A stretch of DNA of 47,274 bases from Chloroflexota bacterium. Lineage in GTDB: Bacteria > Chloroflexota > Anaerolineae > B4-G1. The stretch covers positions 1-47,274 of the forward strand of contig JAAEPW010000608.1 in the NCBI GenBank assembly GCA_024232355.1, given 5' to 3'. Below the pieces are notes generated by a model. It made no database searches, was not told the origin of the DNA, and worked only from the letters and a program-made list of their open reading frames with translations. A program made the position numbers and the translations under genes. Shown one piece after another: positions 7,347-16,159 of the stretch (positions within the stretch are counted from its first letter, which is position 1; each line of letters begins with the position of its first letter).

Positions 7347-8324
7347 TCAATATCCTGCCTGCACGTCAACTTGATTTGGCATCCGCTCTCCAGTTGCCGC
7401 GGCGTTGAGCAACGTCGCCAGATGCATCATACGCTGCTCTTCCGCTTCCCCCGAATGCCCTGCCCGGTGAGGGCTCATCACCACGTTTTCCAGTTGATGA
7501 AAGGGAAAAGTTGAGGGCGGTGTATGAGATCGAGCCGCCTCGTTCGCAGGGTAATTGTACCACACGTCCAACCCGGCGGCGTGCAAAGTGCCATCGCACA
7601 GAGTAGTGTACAGGGCGGCCTCATCGACAATGGGGCCACGCCCCACGTTGACTAGCACCGCGCCAGGGGGCAGCAGAGCCAGTTCTTTTTCGCCGATCAA
7701 ACCATCGGTCTCGGGGGTGTGGGGTAAACAAATGAGCAGCGCATTGGCTTGAGGCAACAAACGATTAAGGGCGTCCGGTGGATGGATTTGACCAAGGGCG
7801 TCCTGTGATACAGAAACATTGCGCCGAATACCCAATATCTTCATCCCTAACCCTTGGCAAGCGCGAGCCACTCGCTGTCCGATCGCGCCGTAACCCAGGA
7901 TCAGTGCGGTCTTGCCCTCGAGCAGAACGGACGGATTGGGCTGGTAGCGTCGTCTCCAATCGTGGGATCGAAGCGTTCGATCCATTGGAATGATAAATTT
8001 TATTGCGGCCAGCATCAGGGTAACGACAATTTCGGCCACAGGGACGGCATTGTAATGCAAGTTGTGAACCGCAATGTGTGGGAAATCGAGCATCAGTTCG
8101 CGCGTCGTATCGGGCAGGCCAGACCAAGGAATCACGAGGGTGCGCAAATTGGGACTGGCGGTGAGATGCTCGCGCTGGGGACGTCCGGCGACAAAGATGT
8201 GATAGTCGGTGGGGGTAGGAATATCAGGGCCGAGGGTGAGATGTACGCCTGGGTAAAGATCGGCGCGCAAACGAGCCAGGGCCATCGAATCGGGAGGATG
8301 GAGCAGGTGAACGGATAATTTCAT
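7347..8324 (-). CDS. D-isomer-specific 2-hydroxyacid dehydrogenase
   Basis: The 325-residue protein has the NAD-binding motif in ALILGYGAIGQRVARAC (about residues 140-156), the catalytic Arg region VNVGRGPIVDEAAL, and a catalytic His in VVMSPHRAGHS, the order of D-2-hydroxyacid dehydrogenases. The length fits the glyoxylate/hydroxypyruvate reductase-like and phosphoglycerate dehydrogenase-like groups. It reduces a 2-oxo acid with NAD(P)H or runs in reverse; the substrate is not evident. The ATG at 8324 is preceded by AGGA five bases upstream. It is the first gene of a two-gene unit with the aminotransferase and is divergent from the metal-binding lipoprotein gene, with about 240 bases between the starts. 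Confidence 0.86.
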   Translation of the reverse strand: MKLSVHLLHPPDSMALARLRADLYPGVHLTLGPDIPTPTDYHIFVAGRPQREHLTASPNLRTLVIPWSGLPDTTRELMLDFPHIAVHNLHYNAVPVAEIVVTLMLAAIKFIIPMDRTLRSHDWRRRYQPNPSVLLEGKTALILGYGAIGQRVARACQGLGMKILGIRRNVSVSQDALGQIHPPDALNRLLPQANALLICLPHTPETDGLIGEKELALLPPGAVLVNVGRGPIVDEAALYTTLCDGTLHAAGLDVWYNYPANEAARSHTPPSTFPFHQLENVVMSPHRAGHSGEAEEQRMMHLATLLNAAATGERMPNQVDVQAGY

Positions 8325-8492
8325 GATATCCTACCGGAAACTGTGTCATTGTTGATAATTAGGTTCAAGTTCATTGTTGTGCTCTCTTGGAATTCGTCAC
8401 AAAAAATCAGTGGAAAGAAGTGTACAACAAAGAAACAAGATTGTAAAGTGCCTTGTTGCAAATCCAGCTCGAGAAATCGCGAGACCCTATTT

Positions 8493-8521
8493 TTGACAGG
8501 GTGCCGTTTTACTGTTACGAT
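8493..8521 (+). promoter_or_regulatory. Sigma-70-type promoter of the znuA-like gene
   Basis: TTGACA (8493-8498), a 17-base spacer, and TACGAT (8516-8521). The expected start near 8528 leaves a leader of about 38 bases before the ATG at 8567. I found no convincing Zur or DtxR-type operator nearby. Confidence 0.6.
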
Positions 8522-8566
8522 ATCTATTGAAAAGCTTTTGTCGACCAGATGAGGAGGATGCAAAAA

Positions 8567-9559
8567 ATGAAAAATGTCACTCGTTGGATATTCGCAACAG
8601 TAACCGTCATGTCCGTGTTATCCTTTTCGGTCAGTAGTTGTCGGCCCACGACGACGGTGACAGAGGAACACGCGCATATTGACGAAATACCTTCCATCAC
8701 GGCAGTGACCTTGGGTGCAGGGGAAAAACTCCAGGTCATTGCCACCACCAGCATTGTCGCTGACGTGGTGCAGAATATTGGTGGTGATTTAATCGACTTG
8801 ACACTACTGATACCGTTGGGCACAGACCCTCACGCCTTTAAGCCCATTCCACAGGACGTGGTAGCGGTAGCCGATGCCCACGTCGTGTTTGCAAACGGAG
8901 CTGGATTGGAAGAGTTTCTGGAACCATTGTTACAGAGTGCCGGCGAGGGCGTGATGATCGTACCGGTTTCTTACGGTATTGAGTTGCTCCAATTCGGGGC
9001 CGAGCACGATGAAGAGGATGGACAGCATCAGGGTGGCGCTGATCCGCACACTTGGTTCGACCCCCACAATGTAATGGTGTGGGCGCACAATATTGAGCAT
9101 GCTTTGAGCGCCCTTGATCCGGCCCATGTTGAAACATACGAGGCCAACGCCGAGGCATACCAAGCACAACTGGAGGCTTTGGATGCGTGGATTAAGGAGC
9201 AAGTTTCCCAGTTACCCGCGACGAACCGTAAACTGGTCACCGACCACACCACGTTCAGTTACTTGGCGCGACGGTACGGATTTGAACAGATTGGGGCAGT
9301 CTTTCCGGGCTACAGCACACTGTCCGAGCCTTCGGCGCGGGAATTAGCCGCGTTGGAAGATGCCATCCGTGAGCACGACGCCCACGCGGTTTTTGTGGGC
9401 GTCACGGTCAATCCAGACCTGGCACAGCGAGTCATCGAGGACACGGGAACACAATTGGTCTTTTTGTACACCGGTTCGTTGAGCAAGCCAGGGGGCGATG
9501 CGTCTGATTATTTTTCTCTTATGCGGTACAATGTCTCTGCAATTGTGGAAGCGTTACGT
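8567..9559 (+). CDS. Zn/Mn ABC transporter substrate-binding lipoprotein (ZnuA/TroA family)
   Basis: The 331-residue protein starts with a lipoprotein signal (MKNVTRWIFATVTV..., lipobox VSSC with Cys25). The mature part has cluster A-1 metal-binding ligands: His89 (TDPHAF), His161 (ADPHTWFDP), His227 (VTDHTTFSYL) and Asp311 (PGGDASDY). A short acidic His stretch (EHDEEDGQHQ, about 147-155) corresponds to the metal-trapping loop of zinc-type members. It would deliver Zn or Mn to an ABC importer at the outer face of the membrane. The ATG at 8567 is chosen because GAGGAGG ends nine bases upstream; the frame also holds ATGs at 8549 and 8558. The stop codon TGA occupies 9560-9562. No permease or ATPase gene is adjacent, so its partners must lie elsewhere. 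Confidence 0.88.
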
Positions 9560-9583
9560 TGAACGCAATTCAGTTTTTTTGTC
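9550..9583 (+). terminator. Weak hairpin plus T tract after the znuA-like gene
   Basis: GCGTT/AACGC (5 bp) overlaps the stop codon and is followed by a run of seven T after a short A/T-rich gap. The stem is short, so this is only a candidate. Confidence 0.3.
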
Positions 9584-9681
9584 TAAAAGCAAGAGTAGGT
9601 TAATCTAAATTATCATGTTCTCTTGTTTTTTGCCTTGCCAGCTTTTGTGTATCTGGGGTTGACAAAAACCATTCGCCAAAG

Positions 9682-9722
9682 GGGGAGTGGGGGATTACGT
9701 CCCGGATCACCTCCCACTCCCC
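9682..9722. terminator. Bidirectional hairpin between convergent genes
   Basis: GGGGAGTGGG (9682-9691) pairs perfectly with CCCACTCCCC (9713-9722) around a 21-base loop. It lies between the convergent znuA-like gene and the propeller lipoprotein gene and can serve both. On the minus strand a T-rich stretch follows further on (GGTTTTTGTC). Confidence 0.5.
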
Positions 9723-9750
9723 ATCGACGGGGCCGAGCATCTAGCAATAC

Positions 9751-12249
9751 TCAGGGAACAATCCGCAGGAGGCCGCCCCCACCATACGAATTCCCACCGC
9801 CAGCCCAGACGGTTCCGTACTGGTCAACCAACACAAACGCGATCTGGTCGGTGGACAAGCCATCTTTTGTGGTGAGCACCGTCCAGGTGGCGCCATCATC
9901 GCTTGAATAAACCAGCCCGCTTGTGGTGCCTACCCAGAACGTGCCGTCCATCCCAATATCCATACTCATAGGGGATAGCCAGTAATCAATCTCTGAAAAA
10001 TCGTTGAGGGTAGTTGCCGATGCGCCGTCGTAGCGTACCAGCCCAGAGAGTGTGCCGATCAGCAGCGTGCCGTCATCCTCTTTGATCAGTTTAAAGATAT
10101 TATCGTGGGGCAGCGCCGGGTCGTCCTCTCCAAAGATGACGGTGAGCGCACCATTCTCGTATTTTGCCAGTCCGGCGGCGGTACCGATCCACATCGTTTC
10201 GCCATCGGCGAGCAGGGTGCGCACGCTGTCGTTGGGCAAGCCGTCTGCGCTGGTGAACGCCAATACTTGGTTGCCCGCTGTGTCCAGCACCAGCAAGCCC
10301 TCGCCATCATCGCCAAGCCACAGGTTGCCCTGTGAATCGATGGCTGTGGCATCGTAAGAGTACACATCTTCAAAGACCGTCCACACGCCGCCGGAAAAGT
10401 AACTGGCATCGCCGTTGGTGATGGCAAACAGCATGTCCCCGTTCGGGCCAGCGGCTATCGCTTGCGACCAGTTACCGCCGGGACTGTTCGGATCTCCACT
10501 ATAGTACTCGGAACGGTAGGTTTCCCATTGGGCGTCCGGGTTGGCGGGGTCCAGCCGGTGCATACCGCCGTCGGTGCCCACCCAGAGCATGCCGTTGCTG
10601 TCGAGCGCCATAGAATCTACAAAGTTGGTCACCAACTGGTCGCTTTCGATCACGTATTCGGTCACGTTTGCGCCATCGGAAACGTACACGCCATCCTCCG
10701 TGCCAAAGACGGCGCGTCCCTGCTCGTCGAGGTCCAGGGCAGCCACCCCCTCGCCTTCGTGCAAAGAGAGGCAAGCTTCAGTGGCGGGGTCGAAATTGCA
10801 GACCCGTCCGGTGCCGATGGGATAGGAGGTGACCCAAAGTGTGCCATCGTCGGCGAGTTCGATCTCGGAAATTTCACCAAACAGGCCGACGTCGCTGTCG
10901 TAGAGTGTCCACGAACCGCTGCTGAATTTGAGCAAGCCGCTCGATGTGCCCACCCAGAGCACGCCGTTGGCGTCCATCTCAATCGAGAGGGCGCGTTCGC
11001 TGGGCATACCGTTGTCTTCATCGTAGGTGGTGACTGTATCACCGTTGATGTTCGAGATGCCGTTGTAACCGGAGGCGATCCAGATAGAGCTGCCATCCAC
11101 GGCGATGTCTCGGACGCCGTTCCAGGTCAGCCCTTGTTCGTCGGTGTATTGGACATACTCGCCGGTTGCCAGATCGAGGATGCCCACACCCGAATAGCCG
11201 ATCAGCAGCCGTCCATTGGCCTGGTCGCAGTACAGGCGGTCGATCTCGTCCTCGTTGACGTATTCATCTGCAGAGACGATGGGAACGTTATCCCAAGTTT
11301 CAGCGACAGGGTCAAAGAAACTGAGGCCGATCTCTGTGCCAACGACGATGCGGGTTTCGGGCATATCGCACACGACGATGGAAAAGGTGCTGATATGCTT
11401 CAAGCCGTCTAGCGGGGTGTATTTGGTATAGTCGCCGCTTTCCAGGTCCCAGGCGACAACACCGCCGAGGGTGGCGGCATAAGCGATACCCTCATACACG
11501 ACCAGATCGCGTACCACGTTGGCGTTAGAGTAGACATACCAGCCGGGATCTATTTCGAGTTCGGGGAGGGGTTCTTCTGCTACACCGGTGTCGCTGCCCC
11601 CACTGAGGGCGAGCGTTTCGGGTTCGAAGAAAGCGAGAGAGTTTTGCACCGCGTTGAACGTGGCGGAAAACTCGCTCTCCCAGCGGTCGGCAGGGGCGGA
11701 ACCAAACATCACAAAGGTCTGGGCGGGTGCGACCAGAGCGACGGTCACCCGCCCTTTTACGACGGCGTCCCCTGGGGTTGTCCCATTGAGATCCGCGGTG
11801 CGGGCCTTTACGCCGTCAAGGGTAAGGTCGGTCGGTTCCGAAACGACGAGTTCGCCCTCGCCACGTCCCATATCGGCGACTGCCCCGTCAAAGAGTTCAT
11901 CGAGTGTGAATTCTTGTTCCTGGAGACTGCCGATGAGCACGATCATCGGACCGGTATCTTTGTCAGCGTCGGGGGCAGTGATGGCAGAAAAACCAAAGGC
12001 CTCATCGGTGATATAGTCTGGGATAGTGAGGAAGGAATAGCCGCCTTCTTTACTTTCGAACGCATCGCCCAAGGGAACAGCCGGGGCGGCTGCTTCCTCG
12101 GAGGCAGGAGCCTCTTCAACCTGGGTCTCTTCCTCGGGTTGTGCAGGAACATCTGTCGGTACAGCTTCATTCCCTTTACCACAGGCCAAACTGAGCAAGG
12201 TGATAATCGTAATTACAAGCAGTAATTTGAAATATTTGTGACTCGTCAT
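9751..12249 (-). CDS. Lipoprotein with two-component-regulator-type beta-propeller repeats
   Basis: The 832-residue protein has a lipoprotein signal (lipobox LSLAC, Cys23) and an acidic Ala/Glu/Pro linker (about 25-60). Residues 65-215 form an alpha/beta domain resembling PsbP/DcrB-like lipoprotein domains. The rest is a long array of beta-propeller blades with recurring text such as WVGTSSGLLKF, LWVGTDGGMHRL, MWIGTAAGLAKY and FWVGTTSGLVYS, i.e. Reg_prop-type repeats, probably two propellers. Such propellers sense ligands or bind partners outside the cell; no kinase or output domain is attached. The ATG at 12249 has AAGGAG upstream. It follows the 73-residue gene by 14 bases and is divergent from a BTAD regulator that may control both. 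Confidence 0.85.
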   Translation of the reverse strand: MTSHKYFKLLLVITIITLLSLACGKGNEAVPTDVPAQPEEETQVEEAPASEEAAAPAVPLGDAFESKEGGYSFLTIPDYITDEAFGFSAITAPDADKDTGPMIVLIGSLQEQEFTLDELFDGAVADMGRGEGELVVSEPTDLTLDGVKARTADLNGTTPGDAVVKGRVTVALVAPAQTFVMFGSAPADRWESEFSATFNAVQNSLAFFEPETLALSGGSDTGVAEEPLPELEIDPGWYVYSNANVVRDLVVYEGIAYAATLGGVVAWDLESGDYTKYTPLDGLKHISTFSIVVCDMPETRIVVGTEIGLSFFDPVAETWDNVPIVSADEYVNEDEIDRLYCDQANGRLLIGYSGVGILDLATGEYVQYTDEQGLTWNGVRDIAVDGSSIWIASGYNGISNINGDTVTTYDEDNGMPSERALSIEMDANGVLWVGTSSGLLKFSSGSWTLYDSDVGLFGEISEIELADDGTLWVTSYPIGTGRVCNFDPATEACLSLHEGEGVAALDLDEQGRAVFGTEDGVYVSDGANVTEYVIESDQLVTNFVDSMALDSNGMLWVGTDGGMHRLDPANPDAQWETYRSEYYSGDPNSPGGNWSQAIAAGPNGDMLFAITNGDASYFSGGVWTVFEDVYSYDATAIDSQGNLWLGDDGEGLLVLDTAGNQVLAFTSADGLPNDSVRTLLADGETMWIGTAAGLAKYENGALTVIFGEDDPALPHDNIFKLIKEDDGTLLIGTLSGLVRYDGASATTLNDFSEIDYWLSPMSMDIGMDGTFWVGTTSGLVYSSDDGATWTVLTTKDGLSTDQIAFVLVDQYGTVWAGGGNSYGGGGLLRIVP

Positions 12250-12263
12250 TCATCTCCTTTTTT

Positions 12264-12485
12264 CTAGACTTTTTTACAATCCTCGGGGTTTTGTACGTCT
12301 CTTTTTTGCACTGCTAATTGTTCATACATAAACTCACATAGACCCTCCAAGTTTGCAAAGGATTTGCGCTCTCTAGTACGCGGATCTTCCAACGATGCGT
12401 GCCATGGTGACACATCATCATCACGCCACAGGCGCAGCAGGTACGAAAAATAACGGCGACGTTTTCCACGCATAGCAATTGACAT
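12264..12485 (-). CDS. Small conserved Chloroflexi-type protein (73 aa)
   Basis: The product contains YLLRLWRDDDVSPWHASLED followed by PRTRERKSFANLEGLCEFM. From memory, short proteins with the pattern 'YLLRLWR...WRASLEDPxTGExxxFASLExLxxFL' are common in Chloroflexi, often near SARP/LuxR-type regulators; no function is known to me. It is the first gene of a unit with the propeller lipoprotein. The start at 12485 is not certain, as the nearest purine-rich site is too close to it; ATG codons follow inside. A possible promoter (12526-12553) lies about 40 bases upstream. Confidence 0.7.
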   Translation of the reverse strand: MSIAMRGKRRRYFSYLLRLWRDDDVSPWHASLEDPRTRERKSFANLEGLCEFMYEQLAVQKRDVQNPEDCKKV

Positions 12486-12525
12486 TCACCATTGATGATC
12501 AAACTGGGCAACGAAACATGAAACA

Positions 12526-12553
12526 TGTATATTCTAACATCCTATCGTGACAA
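12526..12553 (-). promoter_or_regulatory. Candidate promoter of the 73-aa/propeller unit
   Basis: Minus strand: TTGTCA (12553-12548), 16-base spacer, TATACA (12531-12526). The -35 box overlaps the first of two CGTGACA repeats, so a repeat-binding regulator would touch RNA polymerase directly. Confidence 0.4.
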
Positions 12554-12563
12554 AAGCGTGACA
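12546..12563. promoter_or_regulatory. Two CGTGACA heptamers at 11-bp period: candidate SARP/BTAD operator
   Basis: CGTGACA occurs at 12546-12552 and 12557-12563, separated by four bases. SARP-family regulators (wHTH plus BTAD) bind direct heptamer repeats spaced to an 11-bp period. The site lies between the divergent BTAD regulator gene and the 73-aa/propeller unit and overlaps the candidate -35 of the latter. The gap to the -10 is 14 bases, longer than the 8 usual in Streptomyces. Confidence 0.5.
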
Positions 12564-12601
12564 AGGCGTTGTTCAGAAGCAACGTCGCCACTCAATCTAT
12601 T

Positions 12602-12630
12602 TTGTGCGTGCTGTTCAGTGATGGTATAAT
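12602..12630 (+). promoter_or_regulatory. Extended -10 promoter of the BTAD regulator
   Basis: TGGTATAAT supplies an extended -10 with a perfect TATAAT at 12625-12630; TTGTGC (12602-12607) is a weak -35 at 17 bases. Transcription would start near 12637, which rules out the frame's earlier possible start at 12569 and supports the ATG at 12698. Confidence 0.6.
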
Positions 12631-12697
12631 TTCTGTATATCACTTGTTTTCGATGGAATGGGCCGGCGTTTGTTGCAAGTGGGGAATACGTTCGACA

Positions 12698-15600
12698 ATG
12701 TCTAGATTATCCATCTTTTTGCTGGGACCTCTACAAGTCACCCTCAATGATGAGCCGGTCGTCGACTTTGCCACCGACAAGGCGCGAGCGTTGCTGGCCT
12801 ATCTGGCCGTCGAGTCGGACCGTCCCCATCGCCGGGATGCATTGGCCGGGCTGCTTTGGCCCGAGCATTCTCAGCAAAAGGCTCGTCAGAATCTCCGACA
12901 AGCCCTCAGCCGTGCGCGTCAAGTGATCGGCGACGATGGGGATGCCGCCGCGCCGTTTCTGCTGGTCAGCCGCGAGACTCTCCAGTTCAACGCCGATAGC
13001 GACTATTGGCTGGACGTTGCGGCATTCACATCCCTCGCTCAAGCCTGTAAGGAACACCGTCACCGTCACCAGGAGACGTGCATCCCTTGTATGCGTCGGA
13101 TGGCACAGATGGCCGAGCTGTACCGGGGAGATTTTCTGGCTCAATTCTTTCTCAAGGACAGCGATGTTTTTGAAGAATGGTCGACGCTTATGCGCGAATG
13201 GCTGCGCCGTGAGGCGGTGGAGGCGCTGGCGTACCTGGCGCGCTATCACGAGCGGCGTGGGGAGTATTCGCAGGCGCGGGCGTATGCCTGGCGACAAGTA
13301 GAGCTGGATCCATGGCGGGAAGAGTCCCACCGTCATCTTGTGCGGTTACTCGCGCTGGACGGGCAACGCAGTGCGGCCCTGGCCCAGTACAAAGTATGTC
13401 GTCGCGCCCTGGCCGAAGAGTTGGGCGTAGAGCCGACACCCGAGACGACATTGCTGTACGAGCGCATTCTAACGGGCGAATCCCTTTCCCTCTCAACGCC
13501 TTTGCACAACTTGCCACCCTCGCCCACGCCCTTTGTTGGCCGGGAAGAGGAACTGAAGGACCTGTCCGAGTTGCTGGTAGATCCCGATCTGCGACTGCTA
13601 TCCCTGGTCGGCCCCGGCGGCATTGGCAAGACCCGTCTGGCGCTGCAGGCGGCCCAGGGGCAGGTCGGTGCCTTTGTGGACGGGATCTATTTTGCATCTC
13701 TGGCGCCAGTCAGTTCGGTCGAGTTTCTGCTGCCTACCCTGGCCACCGCCCTTGACTTTTCTTTCCAGGGCCGCCAGGACCCGCAGGAGCAACTCTTGAG
13801 CTACCTGCGCGAGAAGGACCTGTTGCTGGTCCTAGATAACCTGGAGCACGTGTTGGAAGGCACGGCACTGCTGGCCCAGGTGCTGCGGCGCGCGTCGGGG
13901 GTGGCGCTCATGGTCACCTCCCGGGAACGCTTGAACCTACAAGAAGAATGGGTGTACGAGGTCGCGGGGCTGAGAACCCCGAAAGATGGAGTGGTAGAGG
14001 ATGTGGAGACCTGCAGTGCCATCGAGTTGTTCCGACAGAGCGCTCGCCGGGCACGCCAAGACTTTACGCTGGCAGAGCCAGAGATACCCTACGTGGTGCG
14101 CATCTGCCAATTGGTAGAGGGAATGCCGCTGGCCATCGAGTTGGCCGCCGCTATGATGGCGGTGTGCGCTCTGCGCGACATTACCCAAGACATCGAACAC
14201 AATCTTGATACCCTATCGACCTATATGCGAAATGTACCCGAACGCCACCGCAGCGTGCGAGCGACCTTTGAGCAATCCTGGAACATGCTCTCCGAACATG
14301 AACAGCACGTATTTGCCAAGTTGTCCGTTTTTCAAGGTGGGTTCGACAGACAAGCGACGCAGCAAGTGGCCGAGGCGTCCCTGACCGTTCTGACGACATT
14401 GATACACAAGTCATTGTTGCGTTGTGACGCCACGGGGCGTTACCAACTCCACCAGTTGTTGCGACAATTTGCCGCCGAAAAACTGGCAGAACTTTATCCA
14501 CAAACCGCGACAACCCTTCACCGACACGCCGAGTACTATGCTGCCTTTCTCCAACGACGAGAAGAGACGTTAAAGGGTGGTCAACAGAGAGAGTCCCTGC
14601 AAGAGATTGCGGTTGAGATTGATAACGTGCGAGGTGCCTGGCAGTGGGCAGTGACTCTAGTAAAGAATGGACAGAATGAGGCTCAGGCATTAGCTGTCTT
14701 GCAACAGGCGGCCAAAGGTCTATATCTGTTTTACACCACGCAAGACTTGTATCAGGAGGGAAAAGAGACGTTTGGTCAAGTAGTGTTGGCGCTGGGCAAC
14801 GACGCAGCGACGGGGCAAAAAGAACTGCTCTTGGGTAGGCTGTTGGCGTATCAAGGGAAATGTTGCGAGTTTACAGAACACTCGGACAAAGCGCCACAAC
14901 TGTTTGAGCAGAGTCTCGAAATCTTCCGGCGGCTGGAAGCTTGGCGTGAAACCGCGTTGCCGTTGCATGGCCTGGGTTATATGGCCCACATCAGAGGCGA
15001 ATACGCACATGCCGAACGATATTTTCAAGACAGTATGGCCATTTACGACGAGACGGGGGACGCTTGGGGGGTTGCCAACGTGCTTGGTAAGCTGTGTCTG
15101 GTCGCGCGCAGGCGTGGTGCGTTTTTACAGGCGAAACAGCACGCCCAAGAGGCCCTGGTCATACGCCGCAAGATCGGCGACCAGGTGGGTACAGCTGCTG
15201 CTTTGAAGAGTCTGGGGTTGGTTGACTGCGATCTGGGCGAATATGCCGAGGCCAAAGAAGCGCTGCTTGAAGCGCTTGAGATTTGCCGCCAGCTCGACCA
15301 CAAGGTTGGCATCGCTGATACACTCACCGGCCTCTGCCAGGCGGCTTTTCGCTTGGGAGAAATCGAGGCTGCCCAACAGTTTGGGCAGCAAAGCCTGACA
15401 GTTCACCGAGAAATCGGTGACTATTGGGGGGTTGCGATTGCGTTCAACAACCTGGGGCGTATGGCCGCAGAGATCGGCGACCATGCCCAGGCCAAACACC
15501 TTTACCAGGAGGGTGTGACCCTGTACCAGCAAATCGGCATCAAATCGGGATTGGCTAACACCCTCGGCAATCTGGGCGAAGCCTGCTGCAATCTGGGCGA

Positions 15601-15964
15601 TTATGCCAGAGCCAGACAATACCTGCACCAAGCATTACAAATCGCTCAAGAACTCGGTGCTATTCCGGCTGTCCTAAAAAACTTGGTTAGCCTGGCCGCT
15701 CTGTGGGTACAAGAAGGCAAGACTGTGTACGGCTTGGAACTGCTAGCTTTTGCCATGCACCAGTCCGCTATTACCCAGGACGTCAAAAAACAAGCCATGG
15801 CCTTGTCTGTCGAGTTGGCGGCGGACCTCTTACCGGACGTGGTGGCTGAGGCCAAAGCGCGGGGCCAGGCTCACGAGTTGGATGCACTGGTAGCAGAAAT
15901 CCTGCGCGACGAGGGTGTCACTGTACCTTCGTCACTTGCGGCAAATACACACTCGACCAGCTAA
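12698..15964 (+). CDS. Large BTAD/NB-ARC/TPR transcriptional regulator (SARP-like)
   Basis: The 1088-residue protein begins with an OmpR-type winged helix (SIFLLGPLQVTLNDEPVVDFATDKARALLAYLAVE; HSQQKARQNLRQALSRAR) and a bacterial transcriptional activator domain to about residue 250 (YKVCRRALAEELGVEPTPET). An NB-ARC/AAA-type ATPase follows, with Walker A LVGPGGIGKTRLAL near residue 303, a Walker B-like LLLVLDNLEHV and a GMPLAIELAAA box. From about 600 on there are many TPR units (ALPLHGLGYMAHIRGEYAHAE and similar). The layout is that of AfsR-like STAND regulators, which bind direct heptamer repeats when activated by ligand or partner. The start at 12698 is set by the promoter at 12602-12630. 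Its target is probably the divergent propeller unit, and perhaps the downstream glycohydrolase. Confidence 0.9.
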   Translation: MSRLSIFLLGPLQVTLNDEPVVDFATDKARALLAYLAVESDRPHRRDALAGLLWPEHSQQKARQNLRQALSRARQVIGDDGDAAAPFLLVSRETLQFNADSDYWLDVAAFTSLAQACKEHRHRHQETCIPCMRRMAQMAELYRGDFLAQFFLKDSDVFEEWSTLMREWLRREAVEALAYLARYHERRGEYSQARAYAWRQVELDPWREESHRHLVRLLALDGQRSAALAQYKVCRRALAEELGVEPTPETTLLYERILTGESLSLSTPLHNLPPSPTPFVGREEELKDLSELLVDPDLRLLSLVGPGGIGKTRLALQAAQGQVGAFVDGIYFASLAPVSSVEFLLPTLATALDFSFQGRQDPQEQLLSYLREKDLLLVLDNLEHVLEGTALLAQVLRRASGVALMVTSRERLNLQEEWVYEVAGLRTPKDGVVEDVETCSAIELFRQSARRARQDFTLAEPEIPYVVRICQLVEGMPLAIELAAAMMAVCALRDITQDIEHNLDTLSTYMRNVPERHRSVRATFEQSWNMLSEHEQHVFAKLSVFQGGFDRQATQQVAEASLTVLTTLIHKSLLRCDATGRYQLHQLLRQFAAEKLAELYPQTATTLHRHAEYYAAFLQRREETLKGGQQRESLQEIAVEIDNVRGAWQWAVTLVKNGQNEAQALAVLQQAAKGLYLFYTTQDLYQEGKETFGQVVLALGNDAATGQKELLLGRLLAYQGKCCEFTEHSDKAPQLFEQSLEIFRRLEAWRETALPLHGLGYMAHIRGEYAHAERYFQDSMAIYDETGDAWGVANVLGKLCLVARRRGAFLQAKQHAQEALVIRRKIGDQVGTAAALKSLGLVDCDLGEYAEAKEALLEALEICRQLDHKVGIADTLTGLCQAAFRLGEIEAAQQFGQQSLTVHREIGDYWGVAIAFNNLGRMAAEIGDHAQAKHLYQEGVTLYQQIGIKSGLANTLGNLGEACCNLGDYARARQYLHQALQIAQELGAIPAVLKNLVSLAALWVQEGKTVYGLELLAFAMHQSAITQDVKKQAMALSVELAADLLPDVVAEAKARGQAHELDALVAEILRDEGVTVPSSLAANTHSTS

Positions 15965-16159
15965 CTAGTGTTTCGCGGCGGAAATCCTTCCGCAGTTTTC
16001 GGAAACCCTCTGAACGCCCATGCTCGCCAGGGATCGTCAGATCCTGGCTCTGCGCGACGAAAATTGGCTCCGAAAACGGTAAAAACAACGATTTAGGCGG
16101 GGATCTGCAAAATCCCACGCGCACAACGCTCGACGCTTGATTCACAAGGAGAAAAACAG
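15965..16159. repeat. Intergenic palindromic element before the ADP-ribosylglycohydrolase
   Basis: GTTTTCGGA (15995-16003) pairs with TCCGAAAAC (16069-16077). Inside lies a second stem (GCCAGGGATC / GATCCTGGC, one bulge, 16026-16049), giving a nested 83-bp palindrome. The structure suggests a dispersed repeat or an RNA hairpin in the leader. AAGGAG at 16146-16151 is the ribosome site of the next gene. I see no coding potential. Confidence 0.5.

Noticed and set aside
10462..11412. 316-residue open frame opposite the propeller lipoprotein
   Set aside because: Mirror of the propeller repeats; no start site or recognisable motif.
12569..12697. Longer N terminus for the BTAD regulator starting at 12569
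   Set aside because: The extended -10 promoter at 12625-12630 lies inside it, and the domain begins at MSRLSIFLLGP.
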